Shown: piece after piece, positions 1 to 6,075 of the stretch
Numbering within the stretch: position 1 is the stretch's first letter
How the letters are laid out: every line of letters begins with the position of its first letter
Origin: an uncultured Nocardiopsis sp.
GTDB lineage: Bacteria > Actinomycetota > Actinomycetes > Streptosporangiales > Streptosporangiaceae
Assembly (NCBI GenBank): GCA_937957845.1
Contig: CALGOD010000404.1
Location: 1 to 6,693, forward strand
Reading direction: 5' to 3'
DNA: 6,693 bases
Made by a program: the position numbers and the translations under genes
Notes under the pieces: generated by a model
Told to the model about the DNA's origin: nothing
Databases searched by the model: none
Seen by the model: the letters and a program-made list of their open reading frames with translations, nothing else

Positions 1-183
1 AACGTCGCGTCGAACACCGCGCCGTTCATGGCCGAGGCCACCAACAACGCGGGCGAACCGTCGCAGCGCACCAACCTCACCCGGCGCGTACCACAGCCCC
101 CGTGCTTCCCGGGATCGGGATTACCGGGCCGAGCACGGGGGCTGTTTTCTGCACCTGACGCTTTCAGACAGCGCCTGAACTAA
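1..183 (+). CDS. Partial open frame of unknown function, 3' end (doubtful)
   Basis: The plus-strand frame beginning at base 1 is open at the left edge and runs to a TAA at 181-183. Over bases 1-90 nearly every codon ends in G or C, as expected of an actinomycete gene, and it encodes a polar stretch (NVASNTAPFMAEATNNAGEP and onward). After about base 90 it passes through a strong terminator hairpin, so the last 30 residues are unlikely to be original. None of the three plus frames has a stop before the hairpin. The minus-strand frame that shares the same third positions (containing LVRCDGSPALLVASAMNGAV) is equally G/C-rich at those positions, so the coding strand is not settled. The terminator direction slightly favours plus. 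No family is recognised. Confidence 0.25.
   Translation, partial: NVASNTAPFMAEATNNAGEPSQRTNLTRRVPQPPCFPGSGLPGRARGLFSAPDAFRQRLN
93..148 (+). terminator. Intrinsic terminator hairpin
   Basis: Two 14-base arms pair perfectly: ACAGCCCCCGTGCT at 93-106 with AGCACGGGGGCTGT at 132-145. The loop is about 25 bases and could itself pair internally (CCCGG with CCGGG). The right arm runs into TTTT at 145-148, which gives the plus-strand polarity of a Rho-independent terminator. Read from the minus strand there is no T-run after the stem, but the hairpin lies about 35 bases beyond the stop of the gene ending at 180, so it may also end that transcript. Confidence 0.8.
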
Positions 184-689
184 TTAAGGAATGCCTGGCC
201 GTAATGGTCCGGGCCGACCAATAGCGATGCTGGCTGCTTACTGTCGGCAGGCCAGATCTGTAGTAGGTGTTCTTCCATCCCTCCGGGTTGGTGATTCTTG
301 GCGAGACGAGAGTCACGGCCCCGAACGTGGACTCGGACGACATGCCACCCCACCGATGGAATCGAGACAGTGTGCACTACATCGAGGCTGGTCGTGAGTA
401 TTTCGAACACTGCGTTCGGGATGTAAAAGCTCCGCTGTGAGACGGTCTCCCAACCAGGGGCCACGTCGGCGGGAGCCCCTGCGCGGTACTCCACGCTCAC
501 GTCCAGTGGCCCCCACTCAATACCGGCAAGCACGACGAACCAACCGTCTTCACCCGTCGTCAAACCATCTTCCGATTCGGGCCACGGGTCATCCATCGGT
601 TGTCCGGGACTCTCGAACCTGTACTGTCCGTCTGCGACCTCAGCGACGATCTTTTCTCTCGTCCCGGGTGTCAGCTCTATCGATCCCAC
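180..689 (-). CDS. Putative nuclease inhibitor / immunity protein (ComJ/Nin-like by context)
   Basis: A 169-residue soluble protein with no signal peptide or membrane segment. The GTG start at 689-687 is supported by a good Shine-Dalgarno sequence (GGAAGG at 700-695, five bases before the start). The gene overlaps the 3' end of the nuclease gene by 13 bases, implying translational coupling. Features seen: an acidic N-terminal half (around residues 32-48), a strand-rich core (about 50-121, with GWFVVLAGIEWGPLDVSVEY), then VRVHVRGRD (118-126) and EEHLLQIWPA (139-148). The last two resemble the close of small actinobacterial proteins of uncharacterised families and loosely the ComJ/Nin type, which in Bacillus is encoded beside NucA and inhibits it. 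The inhibitor role here is inferred mainly from that gene arrangement. An intracellular partner to an exported nuclease would protect the producer. The 20 residues after WPA may be an unusual extension. Base composition is less GC-rich than the phage genes. Confidence 0.55.
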   Translation of the reverse strand: MGSIELTPGTREKIVAEVADGQYRFESPGQPMDDPWPESEDGLTTGEDGWFVVLAGIEWGPLDVSVEYRAGAPADVAPGWETVSQRSFYIPNAVFEILTTSLDVVHTVSIPSVGWHVVRVHVRGRDSRLAKNHQPGGMEEHLLQIWPADSKQPASLLVGPDHYGQAFLN

Positions 690-1936
690 GAATTCCTTCC
701 ATCAGGCAATATGGCCAGGACCCAAAATTCCTCGTTCAACATGATACGGGAGTAGCCGATATACGCTGATGTGAGCCCACCTTGGGATGAGTTTGCTTCT
801 GGTGCCACATACCGCACGGAGTACGCATATCCAGAAGCGGCCCCCTCATTTGACTTCGCGATCGGATATTCGTCGCAGCTCTTTCCTGTAGGCGTGCCTC
901 CAGGAGGACAGGAAACGGCACAGTTCGCCGTTTCTGTTGCACCGTCTCCGAGCGTCAGCGGGGAGCCAACGCCATACCATCCCCAATTGTAGGGTAAAGA
1001 TGCCTGCGCATCATAGACGTGTTCTGCAACTTCCGCCACCTTCGGATAAGCAACGGAGTCATACGTGATTACAGCAGGGTTTTCGCTTGCGACACATCCG
1101 GGAGTAGTGCGAACGACTCGGTCACAACGTCCCTTTACGCCGTTGACCTCTGCGATATTCAATGAGATTGAACTTCCTGGCGCGCCAGGCGAGGAAACAA
1201 CCAGCCAAGCTCCGATATAGCCTCCGAGACTCGAAGAGCTTCCTGACCCTTGGGAAACAGGTCCGGTTTCCCATTGTTCCCAATCCTGGAAGTAGCTGTG
1301 CCCCTTCTCGAGGAAAACCGAGTACGAGCCACCGTTGTCAGTGCAGACCAGAGGGTCGCGCGCGCAACCATTGCTCACAACACCTTGCGCGCCGACAGCT
1401 TCAGTCCCCCATGCGTCGAGAACACTGATAGTTGAACGAAGGGACCAGTTCAGGCTTAAATGATTCCATCCAACCTCAGTAGAAAAGAGGTAGGTCTGGT
1501 AGCCGATCCTTTTCGTGGGGACTCCGTTAACGACTTCCCATACGTTGTATCCCCACTCGACATACCGGCAGGAATTCCAGCGAAGGAACCCGGTTTCGCA
1601 ATCCGGCTCCGCCGTCGTGTCGGCTCTGTCCATCGCTCTTGGATTGACAGTTGCCAGCTGTGCAGGAGTACGGCTTAGTTTCTGTCCGCGTGCTTGGATG
1701 GCGCTAACTTGCTTAGGTTGACCAAGCTGGATGCAGCGATCAGTTTGCTCTGTGGCATTCGAGCAGAGGCTCTCATGGGAAGAGTCTGCGACTTTGACAA
1801 AGTGGGCGCGTGACTGGCTAGCTAGGCTTAACGGGTCCTCAGCCTCAGCAATTGCGGCTGTGCCGCTAACGGTCATCACGACCGCAGCACCAACAACGGA
1901 AAGAACTCTTTTCCATGAGGACTTACCTGGGCGCAT
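677..1936 (-). CDS. Secreted NucA/NucB-domain deoxyribonuclease
   Basis: A 419-residue exported protein. The frame is open further upstream (a TTG at 2095), but the ATG at 1936-1934 starts a clear signal peptide: basic MRPGKSSWKR, a hydrophobic core at about residues 11-29, and an Ala-x-Ala cleavage site near 28-33 (AIA or AEA). No strong Shine-Dalgarno sequence is seen at the usual distance. Residues 113-260 form a probable beta-rich secreted region with paired cysteines (C113/C123, C191/C198) and a Ser/Gly linker near 228-238. Residues about 268-409 match the DNase NucA/NucB family: RCDRVVRTTPGC at 270-281, then the hallmark SCDEYPIAKSNEGA at 353-366, then YSRIMLNEEFWV near 395-406. This family degrades DNA outside the cell. 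NucA of Bacillus subtilis acts in DNA uptake, and NucB is a secreted biofilm-dispersing DNase. The mature protein has 11 cysteines in all. The gene is less GC-rich than the phage genes and overlaps the putative inhibitor gene. Possible roles are nutrient or competitor DNA degradation, or a toxin. Confidence 0.8.
   Translation of the reverse strand: MRPGKSSWKRVLSVVGAAVVMTVSGTAAIAEAEDPLSLASQSRAHFVKVADSSHESLCSNATEQTDRCIQLGQPKQVSAIQARGQKLSRTPAQLATVNPRAMDRADTTAEPDCETGFLRWNSCRYVEWGYNVWEVVNGVPTKRIGYQTYLFSTEVGWNHLSLNWSLRSTISVLDAWGTEAVGAQGVVSNGCARDPLVCTDNGGSYSVFLEKGHSYFQDWEQWETGPVSQGSGSSSSLGGYIGAWLVVSSPGAPGSSISLNIAEVNGVKGRCDRVVRTTPGCVASENPAVITYDSVAYPKVAEVAEHVYDAQASLPYNWGWYGVGSPLTLGDGATETANCAVSCPPGGTPTGKSCDEYPIAKSNEGAASGYAYSVRYVAPEANSSQGGLTSAYIGYSRIMLNEEFWVLAILPDGRNSWDR
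694..700 (-). promoter_or_regulatory. Ribosome binding site inside the upstream nuclease gene
   Basis: Read on the minus strand, GGAAGGA lies four to five bases before the GTG at 689-687. It falls inside the last codons of the nuclease gene. It fixes the GTG as the start of the downstream gene and supports coupled translation of the pair. Confidence 0.6.
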
Positions 1937-2270
1937 ATGTCTCGAACTTACCCTTCTTTGATGGCAGCCCAGCCCTCTAGGGTTGCAATATGCATATCCC
2001 CCAGCAGGCCCTTCTTGATCACCCCCGACCCGAGCTAAGCCAATCACTACCAGGAGCCCTCCACTAGACCCGGTAGGGTGACAAATGATCTCCAAGCAGA
2101 ATTAACCTAGGTGACTACTTGTTAATCGGACAAAGGGGGTCCTACCCAATCGGCGGATTTACTTTCGATCATCAATACAAGGGTTTTGGACACCAAACCA
2201 GATCACTACGAAGGGTAATTACGCCAGCGTGTCGGCTAGTTCGGCCATACCGGCCAGAGACACAAGAAGA
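1937..2270. other. Non-coding leader and promoter region of the nuclease unit
   Basis: About 330 bases without a convincing gene on either strand. Composition is much more AT-rich than the phage block to its right. Seen here: a candidate minus-strand promoter (2104-2133), a perfect 10-base palindrome ATATGCATAT at 1988-1997 in the presumed untranslated leader, and a purine-rich GAAGGG about 14 bases before the ATG at 1936, which is too far to be a standard ribosome binding site. No tRNA, riboswitch or mobile-element end was recognised. Confidence 0.5.
2104..2133 (-). promoter_or_regulatory. Candidate promoter for the nuclease/inhibitor genes
   Basis: On the minus strand TTGTCC (2133-2128) is followed after 18 bases by TAGGTT (2109-2104). 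These match -35 and -10 elements of the housekeeping sigma-70-like class in actinomycetes. Transcription would start near 2097, leaving a leader of about 160 bases before the ATG at 1936. The leader is long, so a closer, weaker promoter is possible. Confidence 0.3.
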
Positions 2271-2335
2271 ACCCCGCCCCCGTGTCCGCTCGGACCTTGG
2301 CTACTGGAACCGAGGCAGCAGGACGGGGGCGGGGT
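2271..2335. terminator. Probable bidirectional terminator after the tail-spike gene
   Basis: Arms ACCCCGCCCCCGT (2271-2283) and ACGGGGGCGGGGT (2323-2335) pair perfectly over 13 bases, with a loop of about 39 bases. On the minus strand the stem is followed by TTCTTCTTG, a T-rich tail that suits termination of the tail-spike transcript, whose stop codon lies about 120 bases upstream. On the plus strand it is followed by CGCTTTT. The short stretch between 2336 and 2456 holds no gene that I can support. Confidence 0.75.
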
Positions 2336-2456
2336 CGCTTTTAGGGTGTGCGCCAGCTCGACCGCACAGAAGGGTAAGGCGGGCGGTGGCGCGCACCGCG
2401 TACAGGGTAGCCCGGGTTGACCGTCTTCCGACGCCCGACAGTAGGCGAGTGCCCGG

Positions 2457-5258
2457 TCAGCCGATCATGGTAAACCTCCTGCAATACTGTTGCTGACCGA
2501 CCGGGGCATTGAGCACGATGCCATGCCTTGTGGCAGTCCCAAGAGGCGTGGTCGCGTCGGTGCTGTTGTTCATCCAATGCACCATGACGTCGTTGATATA
2601 GAAGATGATCACGCGGCCCCGCATCTCAGCTTTCAGCCGGTTGTAGCTGGTGGAGTACAACGCCGGGTTGGGGGCGGTCCCGAGCGTCACAGTCGGTTCC
2701 GTGAACGCGGTGTTCCACGTGGATGAGTACCGCCTGTAGAGGGTGCCTTGGTAGTTGCGGTAGACGTTGAGCTGCGTGGGGTGCAGGTCCACTCCGGTCC
2801 CCGTGGCCACTTCGGCCGCCACCATCAGGAAATTGCCCGGATCGACATACCGCAAGATCAACCCATAGCCGATCTGGGTTGTGCTGCCACCTGTGAACGC
2901 TAGGTGTGCCTCCACCGTGGCGTCAGCCGTGCCCACGTCCACCACCAGTCGTTCCGGGGTGGTGTCCTGCGTGCCAGATACCAGGCGGCCACCCCGGATC
3001 GCTGGGGACCCGCTGAACACGGTCCACTCGGGCGGAGGTGGCCCGTCCGGCTGGTTGAACTCCGTCGCGTACAGCACGTCATCGACGCGCGTGGGCACGG
3101 CGAGACGGGTGTCTGGGGTCGGCCCGAGTGGCGTGTAGGAGCCGCCTTCGGACAGGTAGGACAGATACAGACGGGACACCACGCCCGCGGAGTCTTCCTC
3201 GGTGTACGGGCAGAATGCCTCTCCCGTGAACGTCTCGATGGGTGAGGCGTAGGTCATCATGCCGCCCGTGGGTGGGCGGGACAGCAACCGCTCGGCGTCC
3301 CACGACACCCCGCCATCGCGACTCGCGCGGTAGACCAGGGCGCCGCCCGTGGAAGCGCGGTAGGTCACCACCATGGTTCCGGTGGACAGCCACACCGCAG
3401 ACGGCCGGCCACTCCCGCCGAACCGACGCCCCGGAGTGCCCCACGTCGTCGCGGCGGCGTTGGTGGCCGCGATGGTGCCGATACCGTCGCCGCTACCCCA
3501 CCGGAACAACACCACGAGCTGATCACCGCGCTGCACCGCCCACGGCTCCTGGTAGTTGCGGGCGTCGGTGACGCCGTTGACCAGGCGCACGGGTGCCTGC
3601 CACGTCTGCCCCTGGTCGGACGAGCGCACCAGCCACACGGAGTCCTGAGTCTCCGAGCCACTGTGGCCGTAGAGGAACCCGAGTAGGTCACCGGTGCCCA
3701 GTTCGACCAGCGGCGCGCAGATCGCGGCATAGGGCAGGGTGTCCATGCGCACCTCAGGTCCCCACGTCTGTCCCTGGTCGGTGGAGACACGCAGGAACGC
3801 CCCGGCAGCGGCCACGGCCGAGGTGCCCTTGAAGTAGGTCAGATACATGCGGGTGCCGTCGCGGGACACCGACACCGAGGGGTCTCGGTAGTCCACGCCG
3901 TCGCCCGCATACGGCACGATCGTGACCGGCTGAGTCCAGGTGCGGCCGAGGTCGCGGCTTCGGGAGGCGAGCAACGACCCATCGCGGTTGGTCCAGTGGT
4001 TGGACCCCTGACGCCACACCAGGTACAGCGATCCGTCGGGCAGGCGCGCCGCGCCGGGGAACGCGGCGTGTTGGGCGTCGAGGCCGAACGGGCGGGTCGT
4101 GCTGTGGCGGACGGTGCCGTAGCCGGGCGCGCCGAGTGCGGCGGCGTGCTGGGCGAGTGTGTCGGCGTGGTCGTCCACCTGGTCCTGAATGGCTTCGCCG
4201 CCCGCGAAACGGGGGTCGTCCCCGGCTGCCACGGTGCCCGCCGTGGTGCCCACGTCGCGGGTGGCCGCGTCGCCGAGGCCGAGGTTCGTGCGGGCGGTCT
4301 CGGCGCTGGCCACATCGGCCAGGTTGGCTGCCGCTTTCAGGTTGCCCGACAGGCGCTCGTCGTCCCCGGCTGCCACGGTGCCCGCCGTGGTGCCGAACGC
4401 CACGGACAGGGTTCGGTCGGCCGCCAGGTCCCCGCCTCCGGTCAACCCGGTGCCGGTGGCCACGGTGCGGGTGGTGGGCACCTTGGCGTCGAGGGCGTCC
4501 TGAGTGGCTGCCGACACCGGCTTGGCCAAGTCGGAAGTGTTGTCCACCTGGTCCAGCCCCACATCGGCCTTGGTCAGCATGACGTGACCGGTGCGTCCAG
4601 CCACCGAGGACACCACGTCGGGTGGGGTAGCCAGCCGCACCCACGACGCGGCCTGTGTGGGGTCGTCAGCGGCCAGCACGTACGACTGTGACTCGTCCAG
4701 CCGGATCGCCATGTCCCCACGCTGGGCGTCCAGCGCGAGCATGGCCGCTTCACTGTCCACGGTGTGGACATCGGTGAGCGCGATGGCCGGAATGGCCTCG
4801 GTGGGCACCGTGCCCACCAAATCGCCGAAGGACAACACGATGTTGCCTTCGGCATTCGGCGTTTTGCCCGCCACTGAGGTCCACGGCACCACCGGCGCTT
4901 CCTCCGGTGGCACCGCCGGTTCAATGTTGGTCAGGTCGATCGGATCGCCTGCCGGGGCGAGCATGATGTAGGTGCGCTGGTAGGTCGGCCGGTCCTCAGG
5001 CCCGAACTGCTCGGTGACCTCCCACGCCCACCCGCTCGGCGTGATGTCCGGGTCATCGGTGGTGGGCAGCGCGATCTCGAAACGCCCGTCCTGGCCCAAA
5101 AAGGCCGTGATGGGACCGGGCAGGATAGCGATTTCGTCGGCGTAGGAGTGCAGGCGCTGCCGGGCGGTGAAGGTGATGCTTCCTTGTGCGGGTTCACCGT
5201 TGATCTGCACATGGGCGCCGAACACGGGCACGGTGTCCCATGCGGAGGGCAGCGGCAC
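2457..5258 (-). CDS. Phage tail fibre/spike with Asp-box (sialidase-like) propeller
   Basis: A 933-residue virion protein, probably the receptor-binding or cell-surface-glycan-degrading tip of a siphophage-like tail. Domains in order: residues 1-110, an N-terminal adaptor (MPLPSAWDTVPVFGAHVQI) of the kind that attaches actinophage fibres; 125-350, fibre repeats, with SVAGKTPNAEG and SVAGRTGHVMLTKADVGL-type units, GTGLTGGGDL, and two GTTAGTVAAGDD units 48 residues apart; 355-375, a short helical linker; about 380-710, a beta-propeller with four Asp boxes (SRDLGRTW 434-441, STDQGQTW 492-499, SSDQGQTW 546-553, SRDGGVSW 646-653); about 727-933, a probable jelly-roll carbohydrate-binding domain. 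The propeller resembles BNR/sialidase proteins, but the canonical Arg-Ile-Pro entry motif appears as AAFPGAARLPDG, so the catalytic arginine is not evident. It may bind glycans or act on a different sugar. The frame is intact and very GC-rich. Confidence 0.85.
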   Translation of the reverse strand: MPLPSAWDTVPVFGAHVQINGEPAQGSITFTARQRLHSYADEIAILPGPITAFLGQDGRFEIALPTTDDPDITPSGWAWEVTEQFGPEDRPTYQRTYIMLAPAGDPIDLTNIEPAVPPEEAPVVPWTSVAGKTPNAEGNIVLSFGDLVGTVPTEAIPAIALTDVHTVDSEAAMLALDAQRGDMAIRLDESQSYVLAADDPTQAASWVRLATPPDVVSSVAGRTGHVMLTKADVGLDQVDNTSDLAKPVSAATQDALDAKVPTTRTVATGTGLTGGGDLAADRTLSVAFGTTAGTVAAGDDERLSGNLKAAANLADVASAETARTNLGLGDAATRDVGTTAGTVAAGDDPRFAGGEAIQDQVDDHADTLAQHAAALGAPGYGTVRHSTTRPFGLDAQHAAFPGAARLPDGSLYLVWRQGSNHWTNRDGSLLASRSRDLGRTWTQPVTIVPYAGDGVDYRDPSVSVSRDGTRMYLTYFKGTSAVAAAGAFLRVSTDQGQTWGPEVRMDTLPYAAICAPLVELGTGDLLGFLYGHSGSETQDSVWLVRSSDQGQTWQAPVRLVNGVTDARNYQEPWAVQRGDQLVVLFRWGSGDGIGTIAATNAAATTWGTPGRRFGGSGRPSAVWLSTGTMVVTYRASTGGALVYRASRDGGVSWDAERLLSRPPTGGMMTYASPIETFTGEAFCPYTEEDSAGVVSRLYLSYLSEGGSYTPLGPTPDTRLAVPTRVDDVLYATEFNQPDGPPPPEWTVFSGSPAIRGGRLVSGTQDTTPERLVVDVGTADATVEAHLAFTGGSTTQIGYGLILRYVDPGNFLMVAAEVATGTGVDLHPTQLNVYRNYQGTLYRRYSSTWNTAFTEPTVTLGTAPNPALYSTSYNRLKAEMRGRVIIFYINDVMVHWMNNSTDATTPLGTATRHGIVLNAPVGQQQYCRRFTMIG
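4215..4250 (-). repeat. 36-bp exact direct repeat, copy 1 (fibre-repeat codons)
   Basis: Identical to 4359-4394, exactly 144 bases (48 codons) away. In the tail-spike frame both copies encode GTTAGTVAAGDD. Identity includes third codon positions, so the repeat is conserved at the DNA level and not only in protein, suggesting recent duplication or gene conversion. Confidence 0.9.
4359..4394 (-). repeat. 36-bp exact direct repeat, copy 2 (fibre-repeat codons)
   Basis: Second copy of the unit at 4215-4250, in the same reading frame. The flanks differ: this copy continues into ERLSGNL, and the other into PRFAGG. Recombination between the copies would delete or add 48 codons in frame. Confidence 0.9.
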
Positions 5259-5265
5259 GGGGTTA

Positions 5266-5271
5266 CTCCTT
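5266..5271 (-). promoter_or_regulatory. Ribosome binding site that decides the tail-spike start
   Basis: On the minus strand AAGGAG lies seven bases before the GTG at 5258-5256. The in-frame TTG at 5276 would begin upstream of this site and has none of its own. The GTG is therefore the likely start, removing six residues from the longest frame. Confidence 0.8.
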
Positions 5272-5285
5272 ATCAAGGGTGGGGG

Positions 5286-5645
5286 CTATGGAGTTGGTGC
5301 GGTTGCGTCGCTCCGGGTGGCGTACACGCCGAGCGCGGTCAACGCCGCGACCAGCACTTGTGGCCACTCAGTCAACGGGTTTCCCTCGACCATGGCGTTG
5401 ACGATGACCACCAGGACGCACAACAACGCGGCGGTGATCGCTTTGGCGTACCGGGCACCAGGAATGTTCGGGGTGATGGCCACGTGCAACGCGCCGAGGC
5501 CGAGGATGACCGCATTCAGCCACTCCACGGTGTCCATGGTGGCCAGGCTGGTTTCGCCCAGACTGGCCACCATGACCGCGACCGCGCTGCCAATGGCCAT
5601 GACCCACGCTTTCGCGTACGCCATCGTGTCTTCGACCGCGACCAT
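5286..5645 (-). CDS. Small phage membrane protein, possible holin
   Basis: A 119-residue protein made largely of hydrophobic segments: about 13-29 (AWVMAIGSAVAVMVASL), 43-59 (LNAVILGLGALHVAITP), 66-86 (YAKAITAALLCVLVVIVNAMV) and 94-109 (WPQVLVAALTALGVYA), with a short polar C-terminus (TRSDATAPTP). Size, helix number and the final WPQVLVAALTALGVYA-type segment fit small holin-like proteins of actinophages, which make lesions in the inner membrane during lysis. The ATG at 5645 overlaps the TGA of the upstream frame (TGATG), and no Shine-Dalgarno sequence precedes it, so translation is probably coupled. An ATG seven codons in is an alternative start. The tail-spike gene starts 27 bases after its stop. 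No endolysin gene lies next to it, so holin is a tentative label; another membrane role is possible. Confidence 0.55.
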   Translation of the reverse strand: MVAVEDTMAYAKAWVMAIGSAVAVMVASLGETSLATMDTVEWLNAVILGLGALHVAITPNIPGARYAKAITAALLCVLVVIVNAMVEGNPLTEWPQVLVAALTALGVYATRSDATAPTP

Positions 5646-5937
5646 CAGTGGCGGGGGAAGACGGTCACGCGGAACGGCTGAGACAGGGTGTAGTGCAGGT
5701 CCACCTTCCGGCGCCCTTGGGAATGATGTAGGATCCGCACTGCCTCGGCGTCAGCCGGATTGGACGGTTGTAGTCGCTGACCGGGTGCCGTCCGGTTCCC
5801 CGGTTGTTGGTCATCGACCAGTTGTAGATCGCGTGTATCTGTACGTCGGCGTCGTTGGGCGCGATCACGAGGTCGTGTTCTCGTAGCACGCACACCGGGA
5901 TTGGTTCGGATCGCTTCGTGCCAGCGGGAAGGTCCAT
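5645..5937 (-). pseudogene. Small phage protein of unknown function, one frameshift
   Basis: Read as written, the ATG at 5937 gives 90 residues ending at 5665. The first part is clearly coding (MDLPAGTKRSEPIPVCVLRE, then IHAIYNW and QCGSYIIPKG). From about 5714 the coding signal moves to the -1 frame, which has almost only G/C third positions and encodes KVDLHYTLSQPFRVTVFPRH before a TGA at 5647-5645 that overlaps the holin-like start. Adding one G to the GGG at 5716-5714 restores a continuous protein of about 97 residues. The start is supported by GGAGGA at 5947-5942 and by the upstream gene stopping at 5969. No domain or membrane segment is recognised; the predicted fold is strand-rich. I infer a minor structural or tail-associated role from position only. 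The break may be a real mutation or a consensus error. No canonical slippery heptamer is present at the shift. Confidence 0.6.
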
Positions 5938-5941
5938 GGCG

Positions 5942-5947
5942 TCCTCC
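5942..5947 (-). promoter_or_regulatory. Ribosome binding site of the small phage gene
   Basis: On the minus strand GGAGGA is followed by four bases and then the ATG at 5937-5935. The same frame is open far upstream, into sequence antisense to the SdpI gene. This site and the preceding stop at 5969 argue that the short start is the real one. Confidence 0.65.
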
Positions 5948-5968
5948 GTGTAGAAGCGGGCCAGTGAC

Positions 5969-6075
5969 TCAGCTCCGGTCACCACCCCCCTGCGCATCGT
6001 TGGTGGGCTGATCCCCCTCACCCGTGGTGGCGGGTTCGGGGGCGGGGGCTGACCGGTGTCGGCGGGGGCTTCCGA
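5969..6075 (-). pseudogene. 3' remnant of an upstream phage gene (Pro/Glu/Gly-rich tail)
   Basis: On the minus strand a frame with strong G/C third-position preference encodes APAPEPATTGEGDQPTNDAQ and then GGGDRS, with a TGA at 5971-5969. This is a typical low-complexity C-terminal tail. The frame upstream of 6049 is poor, but the neighbouring frame reads SEAPADTGQ (6075-6049), so a single lost G at CAG|GCC would join them. The stop falls 31 bases before the next gene's ATG, as in a tight phage operon. Nothing coding can be followed beyond about 6110, and the SdpI gene starts at 6205 on the other strand, so most of this gene is missing. Its function is unknown. Confidence 0.4.

Noticed and set aside
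1937..2095. A 53-codon N-terminal extension of the nuclease from a TTG
   Set aside because: It would bury the signal peptide inside the protein and overlap the promoter-like leader. The ATG at 1936 starts directly at the signal peptide.
2119..2496. A plus-strand open frame of 125 codons
   Set aside because: It crosses the 2271-2335 terminator and enters the tail-spike gene antisense, with no ribosome binding site and no recognisable protein character.
4189..4503. Toxin-antitoxin or anti-phage defence system in the window
   Set aside because: Apart from the nuclease and its putative inhibitor, no defence-type domain (helicase, restriction, reverse transcriptase, TIR or similar) is visible.
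3996..4691. Long plus-strand open frames within the tail-spike gene (also 5167-5886 and 3754-4644 on the minus strand)
   Set aside because: These are shadow frames of a GC-rich gene. Their products are low-complexity Gly/Arg/Pro-rich and lack start signals.
5645..5663. Shine-Dalgarno site for the holin-like gene
   Set aside because: The preceding bases on the minus strand are C-rich with no purine run. Coupling through TGATG is the better explanation.
5708..5725. Programmed -1 ribosomal frameshift in the small phage gene
   Set aside because: No X-XXY-YYZ slippery heptamer or convincing downstream structure is seen at the shift. One lost G in a G run is simpler.
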